Of a stretch of DNA of 64,000 nucleotides, positions 18,401 through 29,008 are shown one piece after another (the first letter of the stretch is position 1; each line of letters opens with the position of its first letter). The notes under the pieces are model-generated. The model did no database searches. It was not told where the DNA came from and saw only the letters and a list, made by a program, of their open reading frames with translations. The translations under genes and the position numbers were made by a program. Source of the stretch: Acidobacteriota bacterium (GTDB taxonomy: Bacteria; Acidobacteriota; Polarisedimenticolia; JACPZX01); NCBI GenBank assembly GCA_016195325.1, contig JACPZX010000016.1:99303-163302 (forward strand), written 5' to 3'.

Positions 18401-19297
18401 CTCGAGGCCCAGCCAGTCGATCATCGACTGCGCCGGGATGATCGCCGTCCCTCTCCCGTACCGGACGTTGAACCCCGACGACTGCAGGAGAGCCCCCGTC
18501 AGGACGGCGAGGTCGTAGTCGTTTCCCCCCTTCGTCTCGAGGGTCGCCTGCGCCCCCTTCAGGAACCCGAAGTAGGTCTCGAAGCGGAAGTTGTTCCTGA
18601 CGTACTGGTAGATCTTGAGGGGGTCGTGGCCGAGCTGCGTCGCGAGCGCGGAGATGTCCGGCGTGATCGTGGTTCCGGAGCTGATGCCGACGCCGGCGTC
18701 CTCGATCAGCGCGGGGGTCGCGACCATCAGGGCGGGGGCGCCGAGAGGCACGGGATCGAGGCGCACCTCCGGGACGGGGTTGTAGATCACGCGGCGAGGG
18801 GGGGCGGGCTCGCGGCTGAGAGTCCGGAGAGCGCTCTCCGCCGCCTTCTGGATGCGGCGGACGGCCCGGGCGACGACCGCCGGCCGCCCCGCCGACGTCC
18901 CGAGCGACGGCTCGAGATCGAGGACCTTCTCGACGGCGTCGAACGCGCCGCGAGGGACCGCGGGGGACGAGGCCAGCGTCCGCTGAAGCTCGTCGTAGGC
19001 GACGCGGAGGCTCTTCATCTCGAGGAGGAGCATCGAGGCGGAGTCACCGGTTCGCGACAGGTCGAGGATCCGATTCAGCGAGTCGTAGGTGGCGGCGGTG
19101 GCGTGCGCGAGAGGCGATCCCTCGCGCGAGCGCTCCTCAATGAGCTTCTGGATAGCGCCTTCGGTCGCGGCGGGGTCCGGCAGGGTCTGGGCAGGAGTCC
19201 ACGGTGCGCCGGCGGCGGCCGCGACGAGCGCGACGACGAGGGGGAGGGACGCGCTCCGGAAGCGCCGGAGCCATGAGGCGAAGGCAGGGTCGCGCAT
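12401..19297 (-). CDS. RHS/YD-repeat polymorphic toxin with transglutaminase-like N-terminus and PD-(D/E)XK-like C-terminal toxin
   Basis: The protein has 2298 residues. A signal peptide (about residues 13-36) is followed by a helical region and a transglutaminase-like domain (about 215-310) in which the catalytic Cys position reads GGNDYDLAVL, so enzyme activity is unlikely. The RHS N-terminal cap begins at DPVNIANGNFFRDETDFSIP (about 830) and about 43 YD-type repeats follow (YDAAGNLDTVTD and variants). The RHS-associated core shows RARLYDPALATFVSNDPLG and then NPYAYANNRPDMFVDPLGL, the usual self-cleavage junction. The 190-residue tip after it ends with GARYVDQLVNGVANESKVG and a later IAKDAELIQSG...WHFF, matching restriction-endonuclease-fold toxins with D...ExK active-site residues. 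GGAGG precedes ATG 19297. The cargo would be delivered outside or into rival cells. An immunity candidate follows immediately. Confidence 0.85.
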   Translation of the reverse strand: MRDPAFASWLRRFRSASLPLVVALVAAAAGAPWTPAQTLPDPAATEGAIQKLIEERSREGSPLAHATAATYDSLNRILDLSRTGDSASMLLLEMKSLRVAYDELQRTLASSPAVPRGAFDAVEKVLDLEPSLGTSAGRPAVVARAVRRIQKAAESALRTLSREPAPPRRVIYNPVPEVRLDPVPLGAPALMVATPALIEDAGVGISSGTTITPDISALATQLGHDPLKIYQYVRNNFRFETYFGFLKGAQATLETKGGNDYDLAVLTGALLQSSGFNVRYGRGTAIIPAQSMIDWLGLEDAGAANSILNTAGISAVPVVNGSVIDNYRVDRLWVEVETAPRPGSPLAWVRLDPAFKKHNLDPGVPGILAAVPFDETTYLSVTRTQLTYEFYRDQVSTWLQTHMPGTSAGDVPFGMSVIPDVGSGLPRSLPYQLLTFNTIYTSIPSTLMHKSTIRVRYLGATQLSQQIILPDTSLQRITVSYRVNPSEQGIVNGFGGLANTPPGAVHVIPDLKLDGATLASGGLIPYLATVSVEIDFTKPGDVFDGTSTHTLRAGEWSAIGIDAYQISDAHLQRQAQIVVNAIALKSSGGTPDPDELIGAFLYLAIMEYHHDVRAGDEVLTGLAHYRQVVQVSEGAALANQQIFSVVGTPFTTLPGGLTVDVPRLNRTNFALNNDNTLTAQLRRIAGFNGSAQEHALWEGFLNVPGISTIKSLQIAKSTAIPVFVIDDTDSDPNNNCSVLCPQLTLDSTTKASIQADVASGRRVTVPKNPTPLNSWTGVGYITELPATGSAGYIISGGLASASSETSSGAVPPGVASGGSVTIILQDGTVLVVPIGLLGNGQGAGLTGDPVNIANGNFFRDETDFSIPALGEPLAFRRAYNSQSTFAGPLGIGWTHPYSDFMAPQPGGAVIWINAQGTAYTFAAGGVAGTYVSPPGLAETLTSSGGTYRLESHEGRVMLFDAAGKLTSRADRNGSTFTFGYDGSGRLATVTDPAARALTLTYGAGNRILAVSDFTGRSWAYGYDGGGRLALVTSPSNGQTPARVTAYAYDGAGRLISTTEPNGGVRQVRYYANGRVAQVIDPLGGAMSLVYNPFKSSTAVIDERGRTEIHEFNASGNPTAITHADGSVDRWTWASNLMQSHTDPLGATETFQYNADGNLTRGVDPTLRETTYEYAPTYSSVTKVTRPVGRQMVFAYDAHGNVQQVTDPGLKVRTQINNAQGLPSSVTDQRLVTTSLTYNLDGQLATRSRPLSWSETFAYNPRGTLQSATDPKGDPRSFTYDLLDRLLTTTDSATSVERRLYDAGGQLVQLTNVRGGVTTYAYDLLGRLTRQTNPDGSTRRFDYDAVGNLVADTDELGRTTRYVYDARNRCVRTTFADGGVAARDYDAAGRLIAVTDPLGNTTRSEHDAAGRLTRSVDALGHDILRAYDAAGNLDTVTDRRGGVTRFKYDSNLKIIETDGPAGQLETFDFDAAGHETERTRYDISGVGTVPPDPRTLPAAIKRRLIRTYDALGRVDTETDPVGGVTQFTYDAAGNALSVKDPRLNTSSYHYTAAGNLVDRVTQPDLGQSLIAYDAAGNRTQVTTPTGGKYKWTYDSRNRVSTQTDPLGSVTQYRYDLAGNVTQVLNPDGGWVKRSYDPVNRLRRTDRSDGSFTERIYDRAGNLVRASTDKTTLDLTYDALNRLTSETLGLKGTSFTKTVQYQYDFEGNLKNVTDPTARVLTYGYDLAGHLTSVASTTLGSVATITPDGYGQRGTVAYGNGRTGTFLFDKNGRPTSIDWTSPIAQFGYVRDPAGSPTSLTERLGGSLETLNITYDALNRPVVSTASASPGTRSESFAYDLNGNPTNPGAGGATTFNAANQAVAHAGTSYAYDAQGNRKSAIPTSGNTVVTTHDPENRIVSIVSGPSRTDITYDGLERPVQILQDGVTTRLVYAIQNRLAAFDGSGSAIARYTMSPRVDDVFAVESGANAYYAMTDAVGSVRAVTNGAGAVVGTRLLSLFGRQVATTGTPDVIPLGFGARPFYLGGALIDQRARLYDPALATFVSNDPLGVLSKFPNPYAYANNRPDMFVDPLGLSPEGPSLWNRVFGGLKAVGGLAEDALGILGLLAPEPTMLTKVGGVLLIGHGTDQLQAGLRQLWTGEATRTLTSQGLGAGAELLGFSENQSYYIGEFGDAGIGIVLSLGTTAGLQAATTAPRIGATGVVGETALKELGGESQVFFQTSQGARYVDQLVNGVANESKVGYTSLTQSVTTQIAKDAELIQSGKVDGAVWHFFTSPVTGQVGPSGPLLQALQNAGITVVIH

Positions 19298-19609
19298 CGT
19301 CCGAATCCTCCAGGTCGACAGGGAACCTGATCGGAGGCGGACATCCTCCGAGGGGGGAGGATCGCCGGAGGTCAGGTCCGGGCGGGGCGTGGGGAGATTG
19401 TACCGAATTTCCGGGTGGATCGTGCGTTAATTCTTCGGAAGATCGAAAGCGCCCCCAGCCGAAGGAGCGGCCCTCCGAACCCACGCCTGACGCCTCGAAG
19501 AATCCGGGCGGCACCGCTCGACAGGGACTCCGCGCGTGTTCCAACATGGTGGGGCTCGACGTCCGGCCCCGCGGCCCGCGGTGCGGACGTCCGGTCGGGG
19601 GCAGTTGAC
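19298..19609. promoter_or_regulatory. Divergent intergenic region between RHS and MopE-like genes
   Basis: This 312-base gap must hold promoters for both directions. On the minus strand TACAAT (19402-19397) is a five-of-six match to a -10, giving an RHS leader of about 90 bases; no good -35 is seen. Within that leader ATCCTCC (19343-19349) pairs with GGAGGAT (19356-19362), a seven-base stem. On the plus strand I found no convincing promoter for the gene at 19610. The open frame running from 19415 into the MopE-like gene is arginine- and proline-rich and looks non-coding. Confidence 0.3.
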
Positions 19610-22986
<3,377 letters not shown>

Positions 22987-22990
<4 letters not shown>

Positions 22991-24852
22991 CGGACTCCTC
23001 GACGACTCACAACGTCTCGGATCTCGATCAGGCCGCCATCCGGCGCATGGCGGAGGCCGTAACCGCCGACGAGTTCTGCTCGCACTGGCTCGATCTGCAG
23101 GCCCGCATGATCGAGGGGGTCACCGGCGGGCTCGTCGTCCTCGAGGGGCGCGAGGCCGGGGGCTTCGCGCCCGTCGCCTCCTGGCCGAAGGACCTTCGCG
23201 ATCGGCGCGGGCTCCAGGGGGTGATCGAGCGCACGCTGCGCGAGCGCAAGGGTGTCGTGATGCGCAACGACTCCCTGGGGCCCGTTGACTCCCCCGACGC
23301 GATCCGGCAGCTCCTCGCGCTCCCTCTCCTCATCGGCCAGAGGCTCCACGGCGTGGCCGCCCTCGAGATGGCCCCGCGCGCGCAGGGGCCGCTCCTCGCC
23401 GCCATGAAGCAGCTCCAGTGGGGGATCGCCTGGCTCCAGAACTGGATCCTGAGGCAGACGGCGTGGCCCGAGGCGCACCTCAAGCACCGGCTGACCACGT
23501 CGCTCGAGATGGCGGCGGTGATCCTCGAGGAGCGGGACTACAAGTCCGCCGCCACCGCCTTCCTCACCGAGCTGGCGACGCGGCTCGACTGCGATCGGGC
23601 GAGCCTCGGCATCCTCAAGGGGAAGCGCGTCCGGATCCAGGCCCTGTCGCACAGCTCCGATTTCCGGAAGCAGATGAACCTCATCCGGGGCATCGAGGCC
23701 GCGATGGCCGAGAGCCTCGACCAGCAGGCCCCCCTCGTGTACCCGGAGCCGGCCGACGGCGGCGGGCGCATCCTGCGCGAGCACGAGGCGCTCGCGCGGG
23801 GACACGGCTCGGAGGCGATCTGCACGATCCCCTACGTCGATTCGGAAGGGGCTTTCTTCGGCGCGCTCCTCCTCGAGCGCTCGCAGGCGAGGCCCTTCGA
23901 CCGATCCACGATGGACGTCTGCGACGGCGTCGCGGCGATCGCCGGCCCCATCCTCGAGGAGAAGCGCCGCGGAGGGCGCGCGCTGCCCGTCGCGGCGTGG
24001 GAGTCGCTGAGGAGCCACGTCCGGGATCTCCTCGGGCCGCGCCACTTCGCGCTCAAGCTCTCGGCGGCGGGCCTCGCCCTCCTCGTCGTCTTCTTCACGT
24101 TCGCGAAGGGGCCGTTCCGCGTGACGGCGAAGACGACGCTCCAGGGGCAGATCCGCCGCGTCGCCTCCTCCCCCTTCAAGGGTTACATCCAGGAGGCCGC
24201 CGCCCGCGCCGGCGACATCGTCGAAGCGGGGGCGCTCCTGTGCCGCCTCGACGATCGCGACCTCCTCCTCGAGCGCACGAAGTGGTCGACCGAGCGGGAG
24301 CAGTACGTCCTCGAGCACCGGCGGTCGCTCGCGCAGGGGGACCTCGCGGCGATGAAGGTCCTGGGCAAGAAGGTCAACCAGGCCGAGGCCCAGATGGCGC
24401 TCCTCGACGAGCAGCTCGCGCGCACGAGGGTTGTCGCGCCGTTCCGGGGCCTCGTCGTGAGCGGCGACCTGAGCCAGTCGCTCGGGGCGCCGGTCGACGC
24501 CGGCCAGATCCTCTTCGAGATCGCGCCGCTCGACTCGTACCGCCTGATGCTGCAGGTCGGGGAGTGGGATGTCTCCTACGTGCAGCCGGGCCAGGAGGGG
24601 CGGCTGATCCTGACCTCGCTCCCGGACGAGAAGCTTCCGTTCAAGGTGACGAAGATCACCCCCGTCTCCCTCAGCGAGGAAGGGCGGAGCTACTTCCGGG
24701 TCGAGGCGGCGCTGGCCGGGGCCTCCGAGCGCCTTCGCCCCGGGATGGAGGGGTACGCCAAGGTCGACATCGATCGCCGCCGCCTGATCTGGATCTGGAC
24801 CCGCGATCTCATCGACTGGGCCCGGCTCAAGATCTGGTCGTGGTGGCCGTAA
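22987..24852 (+). CDS. GAF-domain HlyD-family membrane-fusion (adaptor) protein
   Basis: The protein has 621 residues. Two GAF-like domains lie in the N-terminal half, at about residues 20-150 (GGLVVLEGREAGGFAPVASW ... LLALPLLIGQRLHGVAALEM) and 170-335 (CDRASLGILKGKRVRIQALS ... EGAFFGALLLERS). One membrane segment (LSAAGLALLVVFFTFA, about 357-373) follows. The C-terminal 240 residues are a HlyD adaptor: a lipoyl-like half (IQEAAARAGDIVEAGALLCR), a short helical hairpin, RVVAPFRGLVVSGDLSQSLG, and a beta-barrel domain. The GAF domains face the cytosol and the adaptor faces the periplasm. It likely bridges the inner membrane to TolC, with ligand sensing by GAF. The TTG at 22987 overlaps the previous stop (TTGA); ATG 23048 is an alternative. 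It is the second gene of a six-gene run. Confidence 0.75.
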
Positions 24853-24862
24853 GCGCCGTGCC

Positions 24863-27010
24863 GTGACCGAGACCCTCTTCAGCCCCTCCTGGTACCGGGT
24901 GGCGACGCTCAAGCCGCGCCTCCGGGCCCACGCCCGCATCGACCGGCACGAGTACCGCGGCGAGGTCTGGTTCGTCCTGCTCGACGCCGCGAAGGGAGCC
25001 CACTACCGGTTCACGCCGCAGGCCCACCACGTCATCGCGATGATGGACGGGGAGCGGACGATCCAGCGGATCTGGGAGAACGCGGTCGAGCGCTTCGGCG
25101 ACGACGCGCCGACCCAGTCCGAGATCATCCAGCTCCTGAGCCAGCTCCACTCGGCCGATCTCCTCATCTCGGAAGTGGCCCCCGACACCGAGGAGCTGCT
25201 CCGCCGCGCGCGCAAGATCCGGCGCGACCGCTGGTGGATGAACCTGCGCACGCCGCTGGCCATCCGGATCCCGCTGGTCGATCCCGAGAGATTCCTGAAG
25301 GCGACGCTCCCCCTCGCGCGCCCCGCCCTCTCGGCCCTCGGCGGGCTCGTCTGGCTCGCGGTGGTCGCGTCCGCCGTGGCGGTCGCGGCGACGCACTGGC
25401 CGGAGCTGACGCGCAACGTCATCGATCGGGTCCTCTCGATCGACAACCTCCTGATCCTGTGGGTCGCGTACCCGCTGGTGAAGATCCTCCACGAGCTGGG
25501 CCACGGCTACACCGTCAAGCACTGGGGGGGCGAGTGCCACGAGATGGGGATCCTCCTGCTCGTGCTGGTCCCGGTGCCGTACGTCGACGCCTCCGCGTCG
25601 TCGCAGTTCCGCGAGCGGCATCGGCGCGCGCTGGTCGCCGCCTCGGGGATCTTCGTCGAGGTCTTCCTCGCGGCGATCGGCCTCCTCGCCTGGGCGACTA
25701 TCGAGCCGGGGATCCTGAGGTCGGTCGCCTACAACGTGGCGCTGATCGGAAGCGTCTCGACGATCCTCTTCAACGCGAACCCTCTTCTGCGCTACGACGG
25801 CTACTACGTCCTGTCGGATCTCGTCGACGTCCCGAACCTCGCCCAGCGCGGCCGGAACTACGTCATCTACCTCGTGCAGAAGCACGGGCTCCGGATCAAG
25901 GACGTCCCGCTCCCCTACGCGGCCCCGGGAGAGCGCTTCTGGTTCGTCTTCTACACGGTGGCGTCGTTCCTGTACCGCGCGGTCATCTACTCGGCGATCA
26001 TCTTCGTCATCGCGACGAAGTTCTTCACGATCGGCCTCGTCCTCGCCGCGTGGGCGCTCGCGGGGATGATCCTCCTGCCAATCTGGAAGGGGGCGAAGTT
26101 CCTCCTCACCGACCCCGCCCTGAGGGAGGGGCGCGGGAGGGCCGTGGCGCTCACATGCGTTCTCCTCGCCCTCGTCGCGCTCGCCTTCTTCGTGATGCCC
26201 TTCCCCTGCTGGACGCGGGCCGAGGGGGTCGTCTCGGTTCCCGACGAAGCGCTCCTGCGGGCCCGCACCAGCGGCTTCGTGACCCGCGTCGCGGGCCGGC
26301 CCGGCGACCGCGTCGCGCGCGGCGATCTCCTCGTCGAGACGAGCGATCCGTTCCTCGTCGCCAACGCCAGGGTCCTCAGGGCGCAGCTCGAGGAGATGCA
26401 GAGCCGCTACGACGCCGCGCGGACCCAGGACAACGTCGACGCGAAGGTCCTCGCCGAGGAGCTGCGCGACACGGCCGCCAACCTCGCGCGGGCCGAGGAG
26501 AGGGCGGACGAGCTGAAGCTCCTGGCGCCGACGTCGGGGAGCCTCATCCTCCCCGACGCCGAGGACCTCCCCGACCTCTACCTGAAGCAGGGGGACCTGG
26601 TCGGCTACGTCCTGGACGTCGAGAGGCCGACGATCCGCGTCGTCGTCCCGCAGAGCCAGGTCGATCTCGTGCGGAACCGGACGATCGCGGTCCAGGTGCG
26701 GCTCGCGCAGCGGGTCGATCGGACGCTCGCGGCCACCGTCCGCCGCGAGATCCCCGGCGCGATCGAGCGCCTGCCGAGCACGGTCCTCGGGCGCGCGGGA
26801 GGCGGCGAGATCGCGATCGATCCTTCCGACGAAGGGGGGCGCAAGACCTTCGAGAAGACCTTCCAGTTCGAGCTGCAGCTCACCGACGCCCCCGAGGCCA
26901 TCTTCGTCGGGGGGCGCGCCTACGTCCGCTTCGATCACGGCTACGTCCCCGCGGCGTTCCAGATCTGGCGGATGGTCCGGCAGCTCGTCCTGAGGCGGCT
27001 GAATGTCTAG
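24863..27010 (+). CDS. PqqD-like / M50 site-2-protease-like / HlyD adaptor fusion protein
   Basis: This is a 715-residue polytopic inner-membrane protein. Residues about 30-110 form a PqqD-like winged helix (VWFVLLDAAKGAHYRFTP ... MMDGERTIQRIW). Several membrane helices follow. The second carries HELGH (210-214), the zinc site of M50 peptidases, and the partner motif NANPLLRYDGYY (304-315) supplies the Asp ligand. After the last helix (about 420-440) comes a HlyD adaptor half (RTSGFVTRVAGRPGDRVARG, a short coiled coil, LLAPTSGSLILPD). Both zinc motifs are intact, so it may be active; many such fusions are of unknown function. The GTG start lies ten bases after the previous stop. It takes the place of the inner-membrane ABC protein of a type I exporter. 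Confidence 0.75.
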   Translation: MTETLFSPSWYRVATLKPRLRAHARIDRHEYRGEVWFVLLDAAKGAHYRFTPQAHHVIAMMDGERTIQRIWENAVERFGDDAPTQSEIIQLLSQLHSADLLISEVAPDTEELLRRARKIRRDRWWMNLRTPLAIRIPLVDPERFLKATLPLARPALSALGGLVWLAVVASAVAVAATHWPELTRNVIDRVLSIDNLLILWVAYPLVKILHELGHGYTVKHWGGECHEMGILLLVLVPVPYVDASASSQFRERHRRALVAASGIFVEVFLAAIGLLAWATIEPGILRSVAYNVALIGSVSTILFNANPLLRYDGYYVLSDLVDVPNLAQRGRNYVIYLVQKHGLRIKDVPLPYAAPGERFWFVFYTVASFLYRAVIYSAIIFVIATKFFTIGLVLAAWALAGMILLPIWKGAKFLLTDPALREGRGRAVALTCVLLALVALAFFVMPFPCWTRAEGVVSVPDEALLRARTSGFVTRVAGRPGDRVARGDLLVETSDPFLVANARVLRAQLEEMQSRYDAARTQDNVDAKVLAEELRDTAANLARAEERADELKLLAPTSGSLILPDAEDLPDLYLKQGDLVGYVLDVERPTIRVVVPQSQVDLVRNRTIAVQVRLAQRVDRTLAATVRREIPGAIERLPSTVLGRAGGGEIAIDPSDEGGRKTFEKTFQFELQLTDAPEAIFVGGRAYVRFDHGYVPAAFQIWRMVRQLVLRRLNV

Positions 27011-28994
27011 CCTCGTGCTCCGCGGCCGGATCCCGGCGGGGTTTTACCCGGAGCGCCGGACCGCCGAGGAGGGGCCGGTCGACCGGTGGGCCGACGACGT
27101 CCTCGCGCGGCTCTGGCGATTCCGCAGGCCACGGCTCCGCCGCTTCCGGGCGATCGTCCTGGAGGTGAACCGCCACGCCGCGTCCGTGGCCGCGCTCGGC
27201 GACCAGGAGGTGCAGTGGCGGATCCGCGATCTGCGCTCCGAGCTCCGCGCGGACGGATTCACGCGCGACAGCGTCGCCCGCGTTTTCGCGCTCGTCCGCG
27301 AGGTCGCCACGCGCCGCCTCGAGATGCGCCACTTCGACGTCCAGATCCTCGGGGGGTACGTTCTCCTGCAGGGGATGGTCGCCGAGATGAACGCCGGCGA
27401 GGGGAAGACTCTCACCGCCACCCTCCCCGCCTGCGCCATGGGGCTCGCGGGGGTGCCGGTCCACATCATCACGGTCAACGACTACCTGGCGAAGCGGGAC
27501 TCCGAGTGGATGAAGCCCGTCTACGCCGCCTTCGGGCTGAGCGTGGGGTGCGTCGTGCAGGGGGCCGGGATCGAGGACCGGCGCCAGGCCTATCGCAGCG
27601 ACATCACCTATTGCACCAACAAGGAGATCGTCTTCGACTACCTGAGGGACCGCCTCGAGATCGGCCGCAAGCCCGGCGAGATCCAGGCGCGGCTCGACCG
27701 GCTCTCGGGGGGGCGCGGGAAGCTCCGGAGCGTGAGGCTCCGCGGCCTCTGCTTCGGGATCGTCGACGAGGCGGACAGCGTCCTCATCGACGAGGCGCGG
27801 ACGCCGCTCATCATCGCGGGCCAGGGGGAGAACGCGTACGAGTCGACGGTCTACCGCCAGGCGCTCGAGGTGAGCGAGCGCCTCGAAGAGGGGGACGACT
27901 ACACCGTCGACTTCCCGCACCGGACGATCGATCTCACGGAGGCGGGGAAGGCGCACCTCGGCGAGATCGGGGCCGCGCTCGGCGGCTTCTGGGCGTCGCG
28001 GCTGAGGCGCGAGGAGATCGTGAAGAAGGCGCTGACCGCCCGCCTCCTCTTCCACAAGGACCGGCACTACGTCGTGAAGCGAGGGAAGGTCGAGATCGTC
28101 GACGAGTACACGGGGCGCATCATGCACAGCCGATCGTGGGAGGGTGGGCTCCACCAGCTCATCGAGGCGAAGGAGGACTGCCCTCTCACGATGCAGAACG
28201 AGACGCTCGGCCGGATCAGCTACCAGCGATTCTTCCGCCGCTACCTCGCCCTCGCGGGCATGACCGGCACCGCCCGCGAGGCGCGGCGCGAGCTCGCCAC
28301 CGTGTACCATCTGCACGTCGTGACGATCCCGACCAACAAGCCGTCCCGCCGCGAAGGGCTGCCGATGAGAATCTTCGTGACCGCCGAACAGAAATGGCGC
28401 GCCGTCGTCGCCCGGATCGCCGAGCTGCACGCGATCGGGCGCCCGGTCCTCGTCGGGACGCGGACCGTGGCCGATTCCGAGCGCCTCGCCGTGCTCCTCG
28501 CGGAGGCGGGGATGGAATGCCTCGTCCTCAACGCCCTCCAGGACGAGCGGGAGGCCCAGATCGTCTCGCGCGCCGGCCGCCTCGGCCAGATCACCGTCGC
28601 GACGAACATGGCGGGGCGCGGCACCGACATCAAGCTCACGGCGGACGTCGAGGCGCTCGGCGGGCTGCACGTCCTCGCGACGGAGCTGCACGACGCCGGG
28701 CGCATCGACCGGCAGCTCTTCGGCCGCTGCGGGAGGCAGGCGGACGCCGGGACTCACGAGGCCTTCGTCTCGTTCGAGGACGAGATGCTCCGGATCCGTG
28801 CGCTGCGCGCCTTCCGCGTCATCCCCGCGTCGTGGATCGATCCCTCGGCCGCGCCGGGGAGCTGGCTGGCGCGCGCTCTCTTCCGCGGGGCCCAGGCCGC
28901 CGCCGAGAGGAACCACTACCTGATCCGACGCGATCTCCTCCGCATCGACGAACACGTGGACACCGCGCTGGCCTTCTCGGGCCGGGGCGAATAG
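27003..28994 (+). CDS. SecA-like preprotein-translocase ATPase, shortened accessory paralogue
   Basis: The protein has 663 residues, against 800-900 or more for housekeeping SecA. The motor core is complete: Walker A MNAGEGKTL (129-137), VNDYLAKRD (158-166), DITYCTNKEIVFDYLRD (200-216), Walker B IVDEADSVLIDEARTPLI (253-270), NMAGRGTDI (535-543) and GRCGRQADAG (574-583), the last holding the arginine finger. Canonical SecA reads TGEGKT, TNNEFGFDYLRD and GRSGRQGDPG, so this copy has drifted at several conserved sites. The protein stops about 80 residues after GRCGRQ. The helical scaffold is much reduced, and the C-terminal zinc-binding CxCx8CH tail for SecB/lipid contact is missing. The ATG overlaps the M50 gene by eight bases. 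It likely powers export of a dedicated substrate. Confidence 0.85.
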   Translation: MSSLVLRGRIPAGFYPERRTAEEGPVDRWADDVLARLWRFRRPRLRRFRAIVLEVNRHAASVAALGDQEVQWRIRDLRSELRADGFTRDSVARVFALVREVATRRLEMRHFDVQILGGYVLLQGMVAEMNAGEGKTLTATLPACAMGLAGVPVHIITVNDYLAKRDSEWMKPVYAAFGLSVGCVVQGAGIEDRRQAYRSDITYCTNKEIVFDYLRDRLEIGRKPGEIQARLDRLSGGRGKLRSVRLRGLCFGIVDEADSVLIDEARTPLIIAGQGENAYESTVYRQALEVSERLEEGDDYTVDFPHRTIDLTEAGKAHLGEIGAALGGFWASRLRREEIVKKALTARLLFHKDRHYVVKRGKVEIVDEYTGRIMHSRSWEGGLHQLIEAKEDCPLTMQNETLGRISYQRFFRRYLALAGMTGTAREARRELATVYHLHVVTIPTNKPSRREGLPMRIFVTAEQKWRAVVARIAELHAIGRPVLVGTRTVADSERLAVLLAEAGMECLVLNALQDEREAQIVSRAGRLGQITVATNMAGRGTDIKLTADVEALGGLHVLATELHDAGRIDRQLFGRCGRQADAGTHEAFVSFEDEMLRIRALRAFRVIPASWIDPSAAPGSWLARALFRGAQAAAERNHYLIRRDLLRIDEHVDTALAFSGRGE

Positions 28995-29008
28995 AGGGAC
29001 ACCTGCTC

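Noticed and set aside
12404-19276. A 2290-codon plus-strand frame antisense to the RHS gene
   Set aside because: It mirrors the YD-repeat coding strand, has Arg/Val/Glu-rich low complexity and no recognisable fold.
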